Below are positions 1 to 8,326 of a DNA stretch of 53,442 bases, one piece after another. Each line of letters opens with the position of its first letter. Within the stretch, counting starts at the first letter, position 1. The position numbers were made by a program, and so were the translations under genes. The stretch lies in assembly GCA_019359075.1 (NCBI GenBank), contig JAHHIB010000062.1, forward strand, positions 1 to 53,442. Direction: 5' to 3'. The notes under the pieces are model-generated. The model saw nothing but the letters and a program-made list of their open reading frames with translations, had not been told where the DNA came from and did no database searches. Source of the stretch: Kalymmatonema hyalinum WJT4-NPBG1. GTDB taxonomy: Bacteria > Cyanobacteriota > Cyanobacteriia > Cyanobacteriales > Nostocaceae.

Positions 1-141
1 TTTTTCTCTCGCTTTCCCCCAATAATCCCCCCAAATAATTCCTAAACCCTTTTTTTGGGCTTTATGAGTAAAAGCTTTATCAAACCGTTGACACCATTTC
101 TCAAAACACGGAGGCATCGCTGCGGGGCTTGTCTCTTTCAT
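1..141 (-). pseudogene. N-terminus of IS701-like transposase, frame broken, cut by window edge
   Basis: Read on the minus strand from ATG at 141, this gives a start like MKETSPAAMPPCFEKWCQRF and then DKAFTHKAQKK, which I recognise as the N-terminus of cyanobacterial IS701-type (DDE) transposases. After the run of seven A (54-48 in minus reading) the annotated frame turns to nonsense, while the -1 frame continues with FRNYLGGLLGESERK, the expected family sequence. So either one A was lost (pseudogene) or a -1 slip at A AAA AAG joins the two frames. The rest of the element lies outside the window. Family assignment is from memory of the motif, not a search. Confidence 0.7.
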
Positions 142-179
142 GGGATGTGCCTTTGATGTGAAAGCTTTGCTAGTAAAGC

Positions 180-185
180 ATTATA
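180..185 (-). promoter_or_regulatory. Possible -10 box for the IS transposase
   Basis: On the minus strand a TATAAT hexamer lies 39 bases upstream of the transposase ATG, next to an imperfect palindrome (GCTTTACTAGCAAAGC) that may be part of the element end. No convincing -35 box was found, so this is only a suggestion. Confidence 0.3.
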
Positions 186-264
186 CTCTGTTTTTCTTTC
201 TTTTTTTGTTTAAGTCCCGATAGAGAATACAGAATCGAGAGTTCAAATGGGGATATAAACGTTT

Positions 265-299
265 AAGCCGCAGTCTGAAAACTTTTCAGATTACGGCTT
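265..299. terminator. Hairpin, terminator-like
   Basis: Two 17-base arms (265-281 and 283-299) pair with only two weak positions around a one-base centre, and the right arm runs into TTTTC. It lies outside the presumed IS end and could stop transcription on either strand. No gene to its right on the minus strand uses it. Confidence 0.5.
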
Positions 300-1229
300 T
301 TCATTGTTTGAAGAATCAATGACAAGAAACTTTTATTTAACAAAGAAGACAGAACAAGCAAGAATGCTTCCAGTAGACACTACCCTTGTTTGCCTAAACT
401 TGCTCAAACAAGAATGGGTTTTCCTAGCTAGATGGAAAACCTATTCCACTGATAACTGCTTTACATTACTAGATTAACTACAAGCCAGTAACCAACAAGC
501 ACAAGAAAAACGCTCAGCCACAAAATTGGTCTGTTCATATGCAGATGTTTTAGACTAGATTTTTATTGCTTTAGCGAATATACGCTGTAAGAATTAGGCA
601 ATAATTAATAACTTTTCCTCGGCTCTCTTAGCCTTTATGGTATGAGAAGCGAAGTCTATATCACTATTGCCGATTTTTTATCAAAGTTTCATCAAACAGT
701 ACCAGCCTCCGCAGGACTTCTAGCCTTTGGTTTTGGCTGATCAGCCACAATATGCTCTGTGGATAAAACTATTTTAGCGATATCAGCAGCATTTTGCAGG
801 GAGAAACGATGTTATTGGTATTAATAATACAAGTTTGAAAATTATCCAAAAAGGTTATTGACAAGGTTGTAAATAATAAAAAAACACCTTTTTTATATTC
901 CTATTGTTCTATTCCTTAGGAAGTATAAATAATAGATCTGGCAATATCTATTATTGGGAGTGCTCTACAATCATTCCAGAGACTGAAAAAAAACACTTTA
1001 AATTTTATTATGATCAAATATTTTTTGTAATTTTTAGAAAATAACTTCCCTACTTAAGATAGAAAGACAATCTTTAAATAAACAGAATAAAGTCCTTATT
1101 AAATTCTTACTCAGGTTTGTCTGCCAACTTAGCTCTCATTGGGTTGAGTAGCTGGAAATCATTCATTAGTGAGAAAGTCCGCAGTTTGAATTTAAAACTT
1201 AACTTTTTAGACTTTTTAGGAGGTTTTTG
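300..1229. other. Long AT-rich intergenic region / leader of the GT4 gene
   Basis: About 930 bases with no recognised gene. A 37-codon open frame (364-477, starting MLPVDTTLV) is present but has no ribosome binding site and no recognisable family, so I do not call it. The part from 780 to 1200 is strongly AT-rich. It probably holds the promoter and a long 5' leader of the glycosyltransferase that follows. No riboswitch or RNA gene pattern was recognised. Confidence 0.5.
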
Positions 1230-2318
1230 ATGCGAATTGCCCAAGTTGCTCCACTCTGGGAGAGAGTACCACCTCCAGCTTATGGTGGTATAGAGCTAGT
1301 CGTTGGACTTTTAACCGATGAATTAGTAAGACGCGGACACGAAGTCACGCTATTTGCATCAGGAGATTCCATCAGTTTGGCAAAGCTTGAATCAGTTCAT
1401 CCCTGTGCCCTACGACTTGATCGGACTGTGAAAGAACACAGCGTATACGATATGCTGAACTTAACAAGAGTGTATGAGCAAGCTGAAGAGTTTGATATTA
1501 TTCACTCCCACATCGGGTTCCCTGCATTGACCTACGCCAAGCTAGTAAAAACACCCACAGTTCACACGTTGCATGGAATTTTTACTCCTGACAACGAAAA
1601 GATGTTTAAACATGCAAAAAACCAACCTTACGTCAGTATTTCCGATGCACAGCGAGAACAAAGGTTAGGGCTGAACTGTGTAGCAACAGTCTACAACGGG
1701 ATTGATGTCAACAGCTATAAATTTTATGCCCAACCTGAAGAACCACCATATCTAGCATTTCTGGGTCGGATTTCTCCAGAGAAAGGAACGCACTTGGCGA
1801 TAGAAATTGCTAAAAAAGCAGGCTGGCGCTTGAAGATGGCGGGTAAGGTAGATGTCGTTGATGTGGAATACTATGAAAATGAAATCAAGCCTCTGATTGA
1901 TGGCAAGCAAATTGAATATTTGGGTGAAGCGAATCATGAGCAAAAAAATGCATTAATGGGCGGCGCGGTAGCAACCCTATTCCCTATTACCTGGCGAGAA
2001 CCCTTTGGGTTGGTGATGGTTGAATCAATGGCATCTGGTACCCCTGTGATTGCGATGAACCTCGGATCTACACAAGAGATCATTGCCCACGGGAAAACAG
2101 GTTTTCTCTGCAACAGCGTTGAAGAATGTGTGAGTGCTATTAGCAAGGTTGCTGAACTAGATCGCTTTGCTTGTCGGGAGAATGTCTGGAACCGTTTCAG
2201 CGTTCAGAATATGACTGATGGCTATGAAGCAGTTTATCAAAAGATTCTGGCTGAACGGTTTGCTCGGAATAACGGACATTTCCGCAAGCCAGTTCTTTTA
2301 AGTAACAGCTCGATTTAG
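1230..2318 (+). CDS. GT4-family glycosyltransferase
   Basis: A GT-B fold retaining glycosyltransferase, likely cytoplasmic, moving a sugar from a nucleotide-sugar donor to an unknown acceptor (polysaccharide, lipid or small molecule). The N-terminus has the glycine-rich acceptor-domain motif AYGGIELVVGLL near residue 20. The C-terminal donor domain begins near residue 170 (LAFLGRISPEKG) and carries EPFGLVMVESMASGTPV, the EX7E-type signature. The ATG at 1230 is chosen over the TTG at 1227 because AGGAGG (1218-1223) sits six bases before it. The length (362 aa) is normal. It stands alone between a long leader and a strong terminator, so it is probably a single-gene transcript. The substrate cannot be read from the sequence. 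Confidence 0.9.
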   Translation: MRIAQVAPLWERVPPPAYGGIELVVGLLTDELVRRGHEVTLFASGDSISLAKLESVHPCALRLDRTVKEHSVYDMLNLTRVYEQAEEFDIIHSHIGFPALTYAKLVKTPTVHTLHGIFTPDNEKMFKHAKNQPYVSISDAQREQRLGLNCVATVYNGIDVNSYKFYAQPEEPPYLAFLGRISPEKGTHLAIEIAKKAGWRLKMAGKVDVVDVEYYENEIKPLIDGKQIEYLGEANHEQKNALMGGAVATLFPITWREPFGLVMVESMASGTPVIAMNLGSTQEIIAHGKTGFLCNSVEECVSAISKVAELDRFACRENVWNRFSVQNMTDGYEAVYQKILAERFARNNGHFRKPVLLSNSSI

Positions 2319-2359
2319 GGGATTGCAAGTAATGTATCTTTTGCCATAGGTTTTCAAAG

Positions 2360-2406
2360 TGACGTACTCTACCTGCTAAACCTGGTATGGGGTGTAGAGT
2401 ACGTCA
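2360..2406 (+). terminator. Rho-independent terminator after the GT4 gene
   Basis: Perfect 13-base arms TGACGTACTCTAC (2360-2372) and GTAGAGTACGTCA (2394-2406), a 21-base loop, then TTTTATTTA. It begins 41 bases after the glycosyltransferase stop. Confidence 0.75.
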
Positions 2407-2528
2407 TTTTATTTATGGATGAACAGTGCAGAATGCAGCGATCGCCCCGCCGACACCCTCTCAACTACGAGCGATCGCACAAAGTGCCCGCCAGAGGCAA
2501 CTCGCCTACCCCGTCCTCCGCCTAAATC

Positions 2529-3053
2529 TTAAGTTTGCTCGGCATAGCCTTGCAAGTTTTCTGGCTCAAATTGACGCAGAATGCGAGTTGCCTGACGGAT
2601 CAATTCTTCTGTGCCTTTGACGACAATTAGATACTTACCTGCGTTAAGGCGGTTCCGGTAAGGTAGAGCATCCCCACTCCCCACGCTTAAACCAACTCCA
2701 CCGCCGACAAAGTACGCACCCAAAGCACCAGAAGCGGCTCCCAACAGTCCACCAATCGCGTGATTGCCAAGATTGCCAATGGGAAATATTTCAATTCCCG
2801 TCAAAACGTTGAAAGCGTAACCAGCAACAAAACCAAAGGGAATAAGCCAAGATGACAAACTAGTCATGCCTTTTTTCGCTTGCTGGTTTGGGTCAATAAA
2901 CCCAAACTCATCAGCACTTTTGTACCCCGTGCCTAAAATGTCAATTTGCTGAGTGGGTAAGCCTTCTTTTTCTAGGGCAGTGTAAGCTTCTTCTGCCTTT
3001 AATCGGTCTGGTAGAACTGCAACAAGATAATTCATAGCATTATTCTGAGTCAT
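2529..3053 (-). CDS. Conserved cyanobacterial glycine-rich stress/membrane protein, function unknown
   Basis: 174 residues. The first 90 residues form a small alpha/beta region (AVLPDRLKAEEAYTALEKEG) resembling domains of general-stress and DUF1269-type proteins. A hydrophobic glycine/alanine-rich stretch follows (about residues 85-125, IGGLLGAASGALGAYFVGGG) that may insert in a membrane as a glycine-zipper hairpin. Then comes a short beta segment (KYLIVVKGTEE). An internal ATG at codon 7 (MNYLVAV) is an equally good start. It lies upstream of no obvious operon partner, and a hairpin separates it from the HPP gene. I recognise the type as common in cyanobacteria but cannot assign a biochemical role. 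Confidence 0.75.
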   Translation of the reverse strand: MTQNNAMNYLVAVLPDRLKAEEAYTALEKEGLPTQQIDILGTGYKSADEFGFIDPNQQAKKGMTSLSSWLIPFGFVAGYAFNVLTGIEIFPIGNLGNHAIGGLLGAASGALGAYFVGGGVGLSVGSGDALPYRNRLNAGKYLIVVKGTEELIRQATRILRQFEPENLQGYAEQT

Positions 3054-3083
3054 GTTGTCATTGTTAAGTCAAAAAAGTCTTTT

Positions 3084-3115
3084 GCTCACTTTCATAACCA
3101 TCAAATAAAGTGAGC
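3084..3115 (-). terminator. Hairpin downstream of the HPP/DUF1622 pair
   Basis: Nine-base arms GCTCACTTT (3084-3092) and AAAGTGAGC (3107-3115). On the minus strand the hairpin is followed within five bases by a T-rich run. It lies about 170 bases past the HPP stop, so it could end that transcript. Confidence 0.5.
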
Positions 3116-3282
3116 CTACTAACCATAAACTTAAGTATCCAAGCAGTAGAAAACGTCAATCTTCAGATTGAGATAAAACTAGAACAGTTCTCTGTCTTTG
3201 CTTATTTCCAATAGAAATGTCATTTTTCATACTAGTCCTAGCTTTTGCCATAGAACTAGTAACTATCGAATAGACAGCAAGG

Positions 3283-3801
3283 TTAATGCTGATTATGTTT
3301 TGCTAATATCCAGAGAGCAAACCGCTCCAACCCCACTAGCGAAGCAGTGATTCCCACAGCTAAACCAAATAGAACTAAGTTACTTTCGTTACCAGCACGT
3401 AAAGCAAAACTCAGAGATGTGGAGACAGCAGGAGGATGCACTACGTCAAGCACAATCATCAGGACAATTGTGATCGACATTGCAATTCCGCCAGATATAT
3501 ACCCAGAACCAAAGATTGAGCACATTATTAAACCGATGGTGGCTGCCATCATTTGGGAGAGAACCAACGTTCGCGCCGTGTTTGTGCCGTGCTGTGGATC
3601 AAGGTAAATCAGAAACGCACTTGAAGCGAGCGATGCAAACAGCAAGTGCTGCCGACTCAGCACTTCGACGAGAGCCAGCACAGTTAGTATTAACACCGTT
3701 GGCGCTGTTGCCAATGCGAGCTCACCCTTGAGATCCAGCCTACTTCGGAGCGATCGATTTGCGCCCTCTAAGGGTTTTAAGCTGGAAAAGTTTTGATTCA
3801 T
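3283..3801 (-). CDS. HPP family integral membrane protein
   Basis: 172 residues with four hydrophobic segments (about 38-60, 85-105, 108-128, 150-168) and the family hallmark VHPPAVSTSL near residue 124. HPP proteins are small inner-membrane proteins; some plastid and cyanobacterial members have been linked to nitrite transport, but this role cannot be claimed here from sequence. The N-terminal 30 residues are polar (RSLRSRLDLKGE) and cytosolic-like. The ATG overlaps the stop of the upstream DUF1622 gene as ATGA, so the two are translationally coupled and probably work together. Confidence 0.85.
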   Translation of the reverse strand: MNQNFSSLKPLEGANRSLRSRLDLKGELALATAPTVLILTVLALVEVLSRQHLLFASLASSAFLIYLDPQHGTNTARTLVLSQMMAATIGLIMCSIFGSGYISGGIAMSITIVLMIVLDVVHPPAVSTSLSFALRAGNESNLVLFGLAVGITASLVGLERFALWILAKHNQH

Positions 3802-4301
3802 ATCTCTATCTCAGTACGTTCCTGTTCTGGTAAACGCCTTTGCTCTCCCTCCCTGATTTCGCGCTCTAAGAAATAATTCAGCAGAGTTCGCAAAAGAACA
3901 ATTGCTCCCAGGTTTAGAATATCCTGGCGAGTAGGCGCAACTGCCGTACGCAGGATGTCACTGGCAACTGTAAATTCTAATCCCAACGCCAAGACTCGTC
4001 CCAATTTTAAGCGGATCAATTCAGTGGAATCATAATGATGTGTCCTGCGGGAAAACAATTGCCGGACATAGCTCACAATTCCACGAAAAACCGCACCACC
4101 AATAACAACTGCAGCGGCAATTTCTGCCCCAACTGCTAAGTAACCAACAATCACCTTTAGCCATGATTCCAAAGGACTTTCCAACACTGCTGCTTGGTCA
4201 GTTCGTCCCACATTGAGACTCAACAGTAGAACCAGACCAAAGATTAATCCCAGGGGTAGCAGAATGTCAGCTAGAGAATCATGTCTCGTTTCTCGTTTCA
4301 T
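3798..4301 (-). CDS. DUF1622 family membrane protein
   Basis: 167 residues with about three membrane spans: LPLGLIFGLVLLLSL near 17-28, the GYLAVGAEIAAAVVIGGAVFRGI segment near 55-75, and ILNLGAIVLLRTLLNYFLEREI near 128-148. The last segment with its conserved R-L-L-N-Y-FLE pattern is typical of DUF1622. The function of the family is unknown. It is first in a two-gene operon with the HPP gene, with a four-base stop/start overlap. The C-terminus is charged (EGEQRRLPEQERTEIEI) and cytosolic-like. Confidence 0.8.
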   Translation of the reverse strand: MKRETRHDSLADILLPLGLIFGLVLLLSLNVGRTDQAAVLESPLESWLKVIVGYLAVGAEIAAAVVIGGAVFRGIVSYVRQLFSRRTHHYDSTELIRLKLGRVLALGLEFTVASDILRTAVAPTRQDILNLGAIVLLRTLLNYFLEREIREGEQRRLPEQERTEIEI

Positions 4302-4458
4302 GTCAGCTTGGTTTTGCTTGACTCAGTGTAAGGCTTTGCTGCAATTGCTTCTTCCCTCATTTGAAGGAAGAATTTATTATTGACAAAGTGCATATCGAGT
4401 GAATCTTTAATTAGGTCAAGGTTAATTTATCCCCACTTGGCGATCAATGTGTTGCAAG

Positions 4459-4558
4459 TTATAGCGGTTTTCATTTGCATGGAATACACCAAATTGTAGG
4501 GGCGTTCGCTCGCGAACGCCCCTACAAATCTATTGTGTTCAATCAAAAATCGCTATAA
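4459..4558. repeat. 100-bp MITE-like palindromic repeat
   Basis: The ends TTATAGCGGTTTT and AAAAATCGCTATAA are inverted repeats. The middle is a perfect 15-base-arm palindrome (GTAGGGGCGTTCG and its complement, loop CTCG; 4494-4527). The structure and the GTAGGGGCG core are typical of small mobile repeats scattered between cyanobacterial genes. No coding capacity. Confidence 0.7.
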
Positions 4559-4561
4559 ATA

Positions 4562-4592
4562 CCGCTCTTGACGCTTGCGTGTACAAGAGCGG
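4562..4592 (-). terminator. Terminator hairpin after the alcohol dehydrogenase
   Basis: Arms CCGCTCTTG (4562-4570) and CAAGAGCGG (4584-4592) form a nine-base stem 34 bases beyond the ADH stop. T-rich sequence flanks it on both strands (CTTTT on plus, TATTTATA on minus), so it may act in both directions. Confidence 0.6.
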
Positions 4593-4626
4593 CTTTTGGT
4601 GTCTACCGTATCGAGGCTTTTGCAAG

Positions 4627-5628
4627 CTAATGTTTCAGCACCAGCCGATACCGTGCTTTCCCACTCTGTAGCCGTTCTAATGCCTCGTTCACCTGATCGA
4701 ACTTAAAGGTTTCGATGACTGGCTCAATTTTGTGTCGAGCAACAAAATCGAGCATTTGGGCAACCGTGGCAGGGCTTCCAAGCGGGCTACCAGAAATTGA
4801 CTTCTGAGCCGCTATTAATGGGAAAACAAGGCTGGAAACGGGGTTAGGAACCACCCCAACAAAGTGTAGTCGTCCTTTTGGACGTAGCAAGGAAATGTAA
4901 GTACTCCAATCTAAATCAGCGTTAACGGTTGAGAGAATTAGATCGAAGGAATTTTCCACTGATTTAAGTGCATTTGGGTCGCGGGAATTGATGAAGTGAT
5001 TCGCACCAAGTTCTCTTGCTTCCGCTTCCTTATCAGGGCTAGTGGAGAATGCAGTCACATCACAACCCCAAGCATGAAGAAACTTCAATGCCATATGACC
5101 TAATCCACCGATACCAATCACACCAACACGGTTAGTTGGTTTGACATCAAACTGCACTATCGGATTAAAAACTGTGATGCCACCGCAAAATAATGGTCCA
5201 GCACTCACAGGGTCAATGTCAGAAGGTAAAGGCACAACCCAAGCCTCATGAGCGCGTACCTTGTCGGCAAAGCCTCCATGCCGAGCAACGATAGTACCCT
5301 CGGCTGTCAAGCAGAGATTATGGCTGCCGGACATACACCACTCGCAAGTCATACACGATCGCGAATACCAACCCAGTCCAACTCGCTGCCCCACTTGGAG
5401 TTTTTTCACGGCATCACCAACCGCTGCGATCGTGCCAACCACTTCATGTCCTGGAACAATGGGATACTGAGTCATTCCCCAATCGTTCTTGAGCATACTG
5501 AGGTCGCTATGGCAAATCCCACAGTATTCAACATCAATCTCCACATTCTCACTGCCAAGCGGTCCTAGATCGTATTCAAAGGGTTTGAGTTCTTCGCCGG
5601 GTTGAAAAGCTGCATAGGCGCGAACCAT
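4627..5628 (-). CDS. Zinc-dependent NAD(P) alcohol dehydrogenase (cinnamyl-ADH/YahK type)
   Basis: Cytosolic medium-chain dehydrogenase of 333 aa interconverting alcohols and aldehydes. The catalytic zinc site is seen as GICHSD (C39, H40) with H61-E62 and a cysteine in GPLFCGG (about 149). The structural zinc loop is C92, C95, C98 and C106. The Rossmann motif GIGGLGHMAL begins near residue 172. The closest type I recall is the cyanobacterial AdhA/YahK group, which prefers NADPH and reduces aldehydes, but cofactor choice is not settled by eye. The ATG at 5628 is followed by the family start MVRAYAAF. It is a single gene flanked by its own terminator. Confidence 0.9.
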   Translation of the reverse strand: MVRAYAAFQPGEELKPFEYDLGPLGSENVEIDVEYCGICHSDLSMLKNDWGMTQYPIVPGHEVVGTIAAVGDAVKKLQVGQRVGLGWYSRSCMTCEWCMSGSHNLCLTAEGTIVARHGGFADKVRAHEAWVVPLPSDIDPVSAGPLFCGGITVFNPIVQFDVKPTNRVGVIGIGGLGHMALKFLHAWGCDVTAFSTSPDKEAEARELGANHFINSRDPNALKSVENSFDLILSTVNADLDWSTYISLLRPKGRLHFVGVVPNPVSSLVFPLIAAQKSISGSPLGSPATVAQMLDFVARHKIEPVIETFKFDQVNEALERLQSGKARYRLVLKH

Positions 5629-5802
5629 AGAAATGACCTCAGGTGATGATGTTAAATTTTTTCCAAGTTGTTATTGTAAAGTTCGCTCATTGTGTATGAA
5701 GCTTTTTATATCTAACCTGATATAAAACTTTGCAATCCTATCCAAATTTTTAAAGATTATTGCGAAATTTTTCTCTTAATGGTGAAGGGGGATGTTGAAG
5801 TT

Positions 5803-6951
5803 TCAACCTAACTGCCGTCGAAACTGACGAATACTCAAGGTCATTAGCACTGTCGCAAAAACTAGTAAAATCAACACTTGATGCCACAGCGTCTCGATAC
5901 CGACTCCTTTAAGCAAAATCCCACGACAAACTTCGATAAAGTAACGTAAGGGGTCGAGATAAGTGAGCCATTGCACGAAGGTGGGCATCGAGGAAATCGG
6001 GGTAGTGGCTCCACATAAAAGAGTCAGGGGCGGGTTGACAAAGAATGCTGTTAACTGTGTCTGCTGTTCGCTTTTTGAGTAGGAAGCAATCAAGATGCCG
6101 ATACTGATACCTACCCAGAAGTAAAGCACAGCAATCATTAGGAACACAAGTAAATTACCCCGCAGTGGCACACCAAAGGCTAGCCTTGCTATAACAAGAG
6201 CAATCAGAACATCAACGGTAAGCAGAACAACTAACGGACACACCTTAGCAAGAATGACTTCTGTGTTGGAGGCTGGAGTCATAATCAGTTGCTCAATAGT
6301 TCCCGCTTCTTTTTCCCGTACCACCAATGATGCTGCGGCTTGAGAACCGATGACTGTAAGCAAAATTCCAAAGACCCCTGACACTATAAACCAGGAAGTT
6401 TCCAACCCAGGATTGTAGAATACTGAAGTCTGAACCTGCACCTGATTACGCTGTAGAGCTACAGCATCGCCACGCTTGTTTCTATGACGCAAGTTGTAGT
6501 CAGTGACTAACTGGCTAATGTAACTAGAAGCAATACTTGCCGTGTTTGCATCTACAGCATCATACAGCGCCTGCACTTCGACTGTACGTCTTTTGGCAAT
6601 GTCATCAGCAAATTCTGGCGGAATAGAAATACCGACTGTCAACGAACCTTTCGCCAAATCGGCAATCATATCCTCTTGATTAAGATAGTACCGACTAATG
6701 ACAAATGCATCGGTCTGATTGAATATTTCCACAAACTCACGCGAGGCACTACTTTTGCTATAGTCAGTAATTCCAACTTTCAGGTTTTGGAAATCTGGAC
6801 TGAGAGCAAAGCCAAACAACATTAAAAAGACAGTGGGTGGTACCAGCAATTGAATCACTAACTGACGGTTACGCAATATCTGAGCGAATTCTTTTTGAAA
6901 GAGCGCCCAAAAGCGGCTACCTAAAAGGGTGTCTATTAAATTTGAAAACAT
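5803..6951 (-). CDS. ABC-2 type permease, second of pair (YbhR-like)
   Basis: Inner-membrane half of an ABC exporter. From the ATG at 6951 it has 382 aa: a first membrane helix (LLVPPTVFLMLFGFAL), a large extracytoplasmic domain (about 60-185), then five helices in the C-terminal half, ending with a charged tail. This layout is the ABC2_membrane_3 / YbhS-YbhR type. An upstream frame reaches 7050, but those 33 residues come from repeat-like intergenic sequence and are not family-like, so the shorter start is chosen. It is the last gene of the tetR-hlyD-ATPase-permease-permease cluster. Confidence 0.85.
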   Translation of the reverse strand: MFSNLIDTLLGSRFWALFQKEFAQILRNRQLVIQLLVPPTVFLMLFGFALSPDFQNLKVGITDYSKSSASREFVEIFNQTDAFVISRYYLNQEDMIADLAKGSLTVGISIPPEFADDIAKRRTVEVQALYDAVDANTASIASSYISQLVTDYNLRHRNKRGDAVALQRNQVQVQTSVFYNPGLETSWFIVSGVFGILLTVIGSQAAASLVVREKEAGTIEQLIMTPASNTEVILAKVCPLVVLLTVDVLIALVIARLAFGVPLRGNLLVFLMIAVLYFWVGISIGILIASYSKSEQQTQLTAFFVNPPLTLLCGATTPISSMPTFVQWLTYLDPLRYFIEVCRGILLKGVGIETLWHQVLILLVFATVLMTLSIRQFRRQLG

Positions 6952-7098
6952 ACTAAATATACGGGTTTGCAACCCGGAGTAAGGTAGAAAAAGAAATAAT
7001 GAACCAGAGATGGACACAGATGGACACAGATAAATAATTACTTCATTCAATTCAGTGGCGCTATAATTTTGAACTTTGAATTTTGAATTTTGAATTAT

Positions 7099-8211
7099 TT
7101 AAGACCCCAATTGCATCTTCTGCAATTTACGCCAAGCCAAGAAGAAAAATAAGCTTGCAAGCAGTGTTAAAGCAAATACCTGAAACCAGATTCCCAACCA
7201 ACCTACGCCGCGAACATAGGCATCGCGAGTTAGTTCAATGTAGTATCGAGCTGGAATAATATTGGAAACCCAACGGATGCCAATAGGAATATTAGCTATC
7301 GGGTAGATGAAGCCGGATAATTGCAGTGACAGCAAAAAGGCGGTGAAGGCTACTGCTTGGATTGCAGCACTCTGTACTTTGGTATTGCAGCCCAGAAAAA
7401 TACCCCAAAATACACCGCAAGCAATGTAAAGTATTGAACTGAGAATTATGGGTGTGGGATCGCCAACAAATCTCAAACCGAAGAACAGCCATGCTTCTAA
7501 ATGGACAAACAACACCTCCGCCATACCCACCAACCAAAATGCTGCTGCTTTACCTAGCAAATACTCAGTACCTGTTAAGCTAGATGCATAAACTTGGAGG
7601 ATAGTCCCTTGTTCATACTCTTTTGCTGTAGCCAAGCCAGCCAGAAGTGGAGGAAACAGGGTGACAGTAATTGCAATAGCCCCAGGACCAATGTATTTTA
7701 AAGTTTCTAAGCCGGGGTTATACCACAGCCGAGACTGGAGCTTGACAAGCAGATGACTACTACCGCGCAGATTTTCTACAAAAGCATTGGTGGTTGCTTT
7801 GGCATAGCCTCTGACAATATTGGCAGTGTTAGCATCGGTACCATCTACCAAGATTTGCACTTCGGCTGCACGTCCACTCCGTTTTAAGTCGCGTGAAAAC
7901 TCTGGAGGGATAATTAAACCTGCTGCTACTGAGCCTTTATCTAGTAGTCGCGGCACATTAACCTGTGGTCCAGAAGCAACTATATTGAACTTATTGGTGC
8001 GCTCAAAGGTGGCAATATACTCGCGGCTAGTCGGTGTCAAGTCTAAATCTTGAATGGCAAAGTTAATTTTGTTTACTTCTAGGGATACTGCAAAACCAAA
8101 CAGCAGTAGCAGTATTAACGGCAACAAGAGTGCTAGTGTTAGGGTTAGGCGATCGCGTCCCAGTTGCGTTAGTTCTTTAACAGTCTGAGCAAAGATGCGT
8201 TTCGGTTTCAT
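7099..8211 (-). CDS. ABC-2 type permease, first of pair (YbhS-like)
   Basis: 370 aa with the same plan as its neighbour: an N-terminal helix (LALLLPLILLLLFGFAVSLEV, about 25-46), a periplasmic domain to about 170, then a helical bundle (ITVTLFPPLLAGLATAKEYEQGT, PTPIILSSILYIACGVFWGIFLG, AFTAFLLSLQLSGFIYPI, VFALTLLASLFFFLAW). The sequence KEYEQGTILQVYASSLT between helices is the coupling segment usual in this family. It lies 116 bases after the ATPase gene. The two permeases are related but diverged, so the pump is probably a heterodimer. Confidence 0.87.
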   Translation of the reverse strand: MKPKRIFAQTVKELTQLGRDRLTLTLALLLPLILLLLFGFAVSLEVNKINFAIQDLDLTPTSREYIATFERTNKFNIVASGPQVNVPRLLDKGSVAAGLIIPPEFSRDLKRSGRAAEVQILVDGTDANTANIVRGYAKATTNAFVENLRGSSHLLVKLQSRLWYNPGLETLKYIGPGAIAITVTLFPPLLAGLATAKEYEQGTILQVYASSLTGTEYLLGKAAAFWLVGMAEVLFVHLEAWLFFGLRFVGDPTPIILSSILYIACGVFWGIFLGCNTKVQSAAIQAVAFTAFLLSLQLSGFIYPIANIPIGIRWVSNIIPARYYIELTRDAYVRGVGWLGIWFQVFALTLLASLFFFLAWRKLQKMQLGS

Positions 8212-8326
8212 ACCAAGTCCTCATTGCTGAGTGATGAAAAAGTTAAAATGTTTTTGACTTTTGACTCTTGAGTCTTGACTCCTGACTTCTGAGTGTTGAC
8301 TTTTGAATGCGTGAATTTTGACTTTC

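Larger units (their letters stand above)
4302..4626. other. Intergenic region with MITE-like element and hairpin
   Basis: About 325 bases between the divergently placed ADH 3' end and the DUF1622 start. It holds the 100-bp terminal-inverted-repeat element and the hairpin listed separately, and the presumed promoter of the DUF1622-HPP pair between 4310 and 4400. Confidence 0.6.

Noticed and set aside
2426-2620. 64-codon frame on the plus strand
   Set aside because: It overlaps the 3' end of the minus-strand stress protein, consists of HIP1 octamers and short basic sequence and has no family pattern.
6952-7050. 33-residue upstream extension of the second permease
   Set aside because: It derives from ACACAGATGG and heptamer repeats; the family-like start is at 6951.
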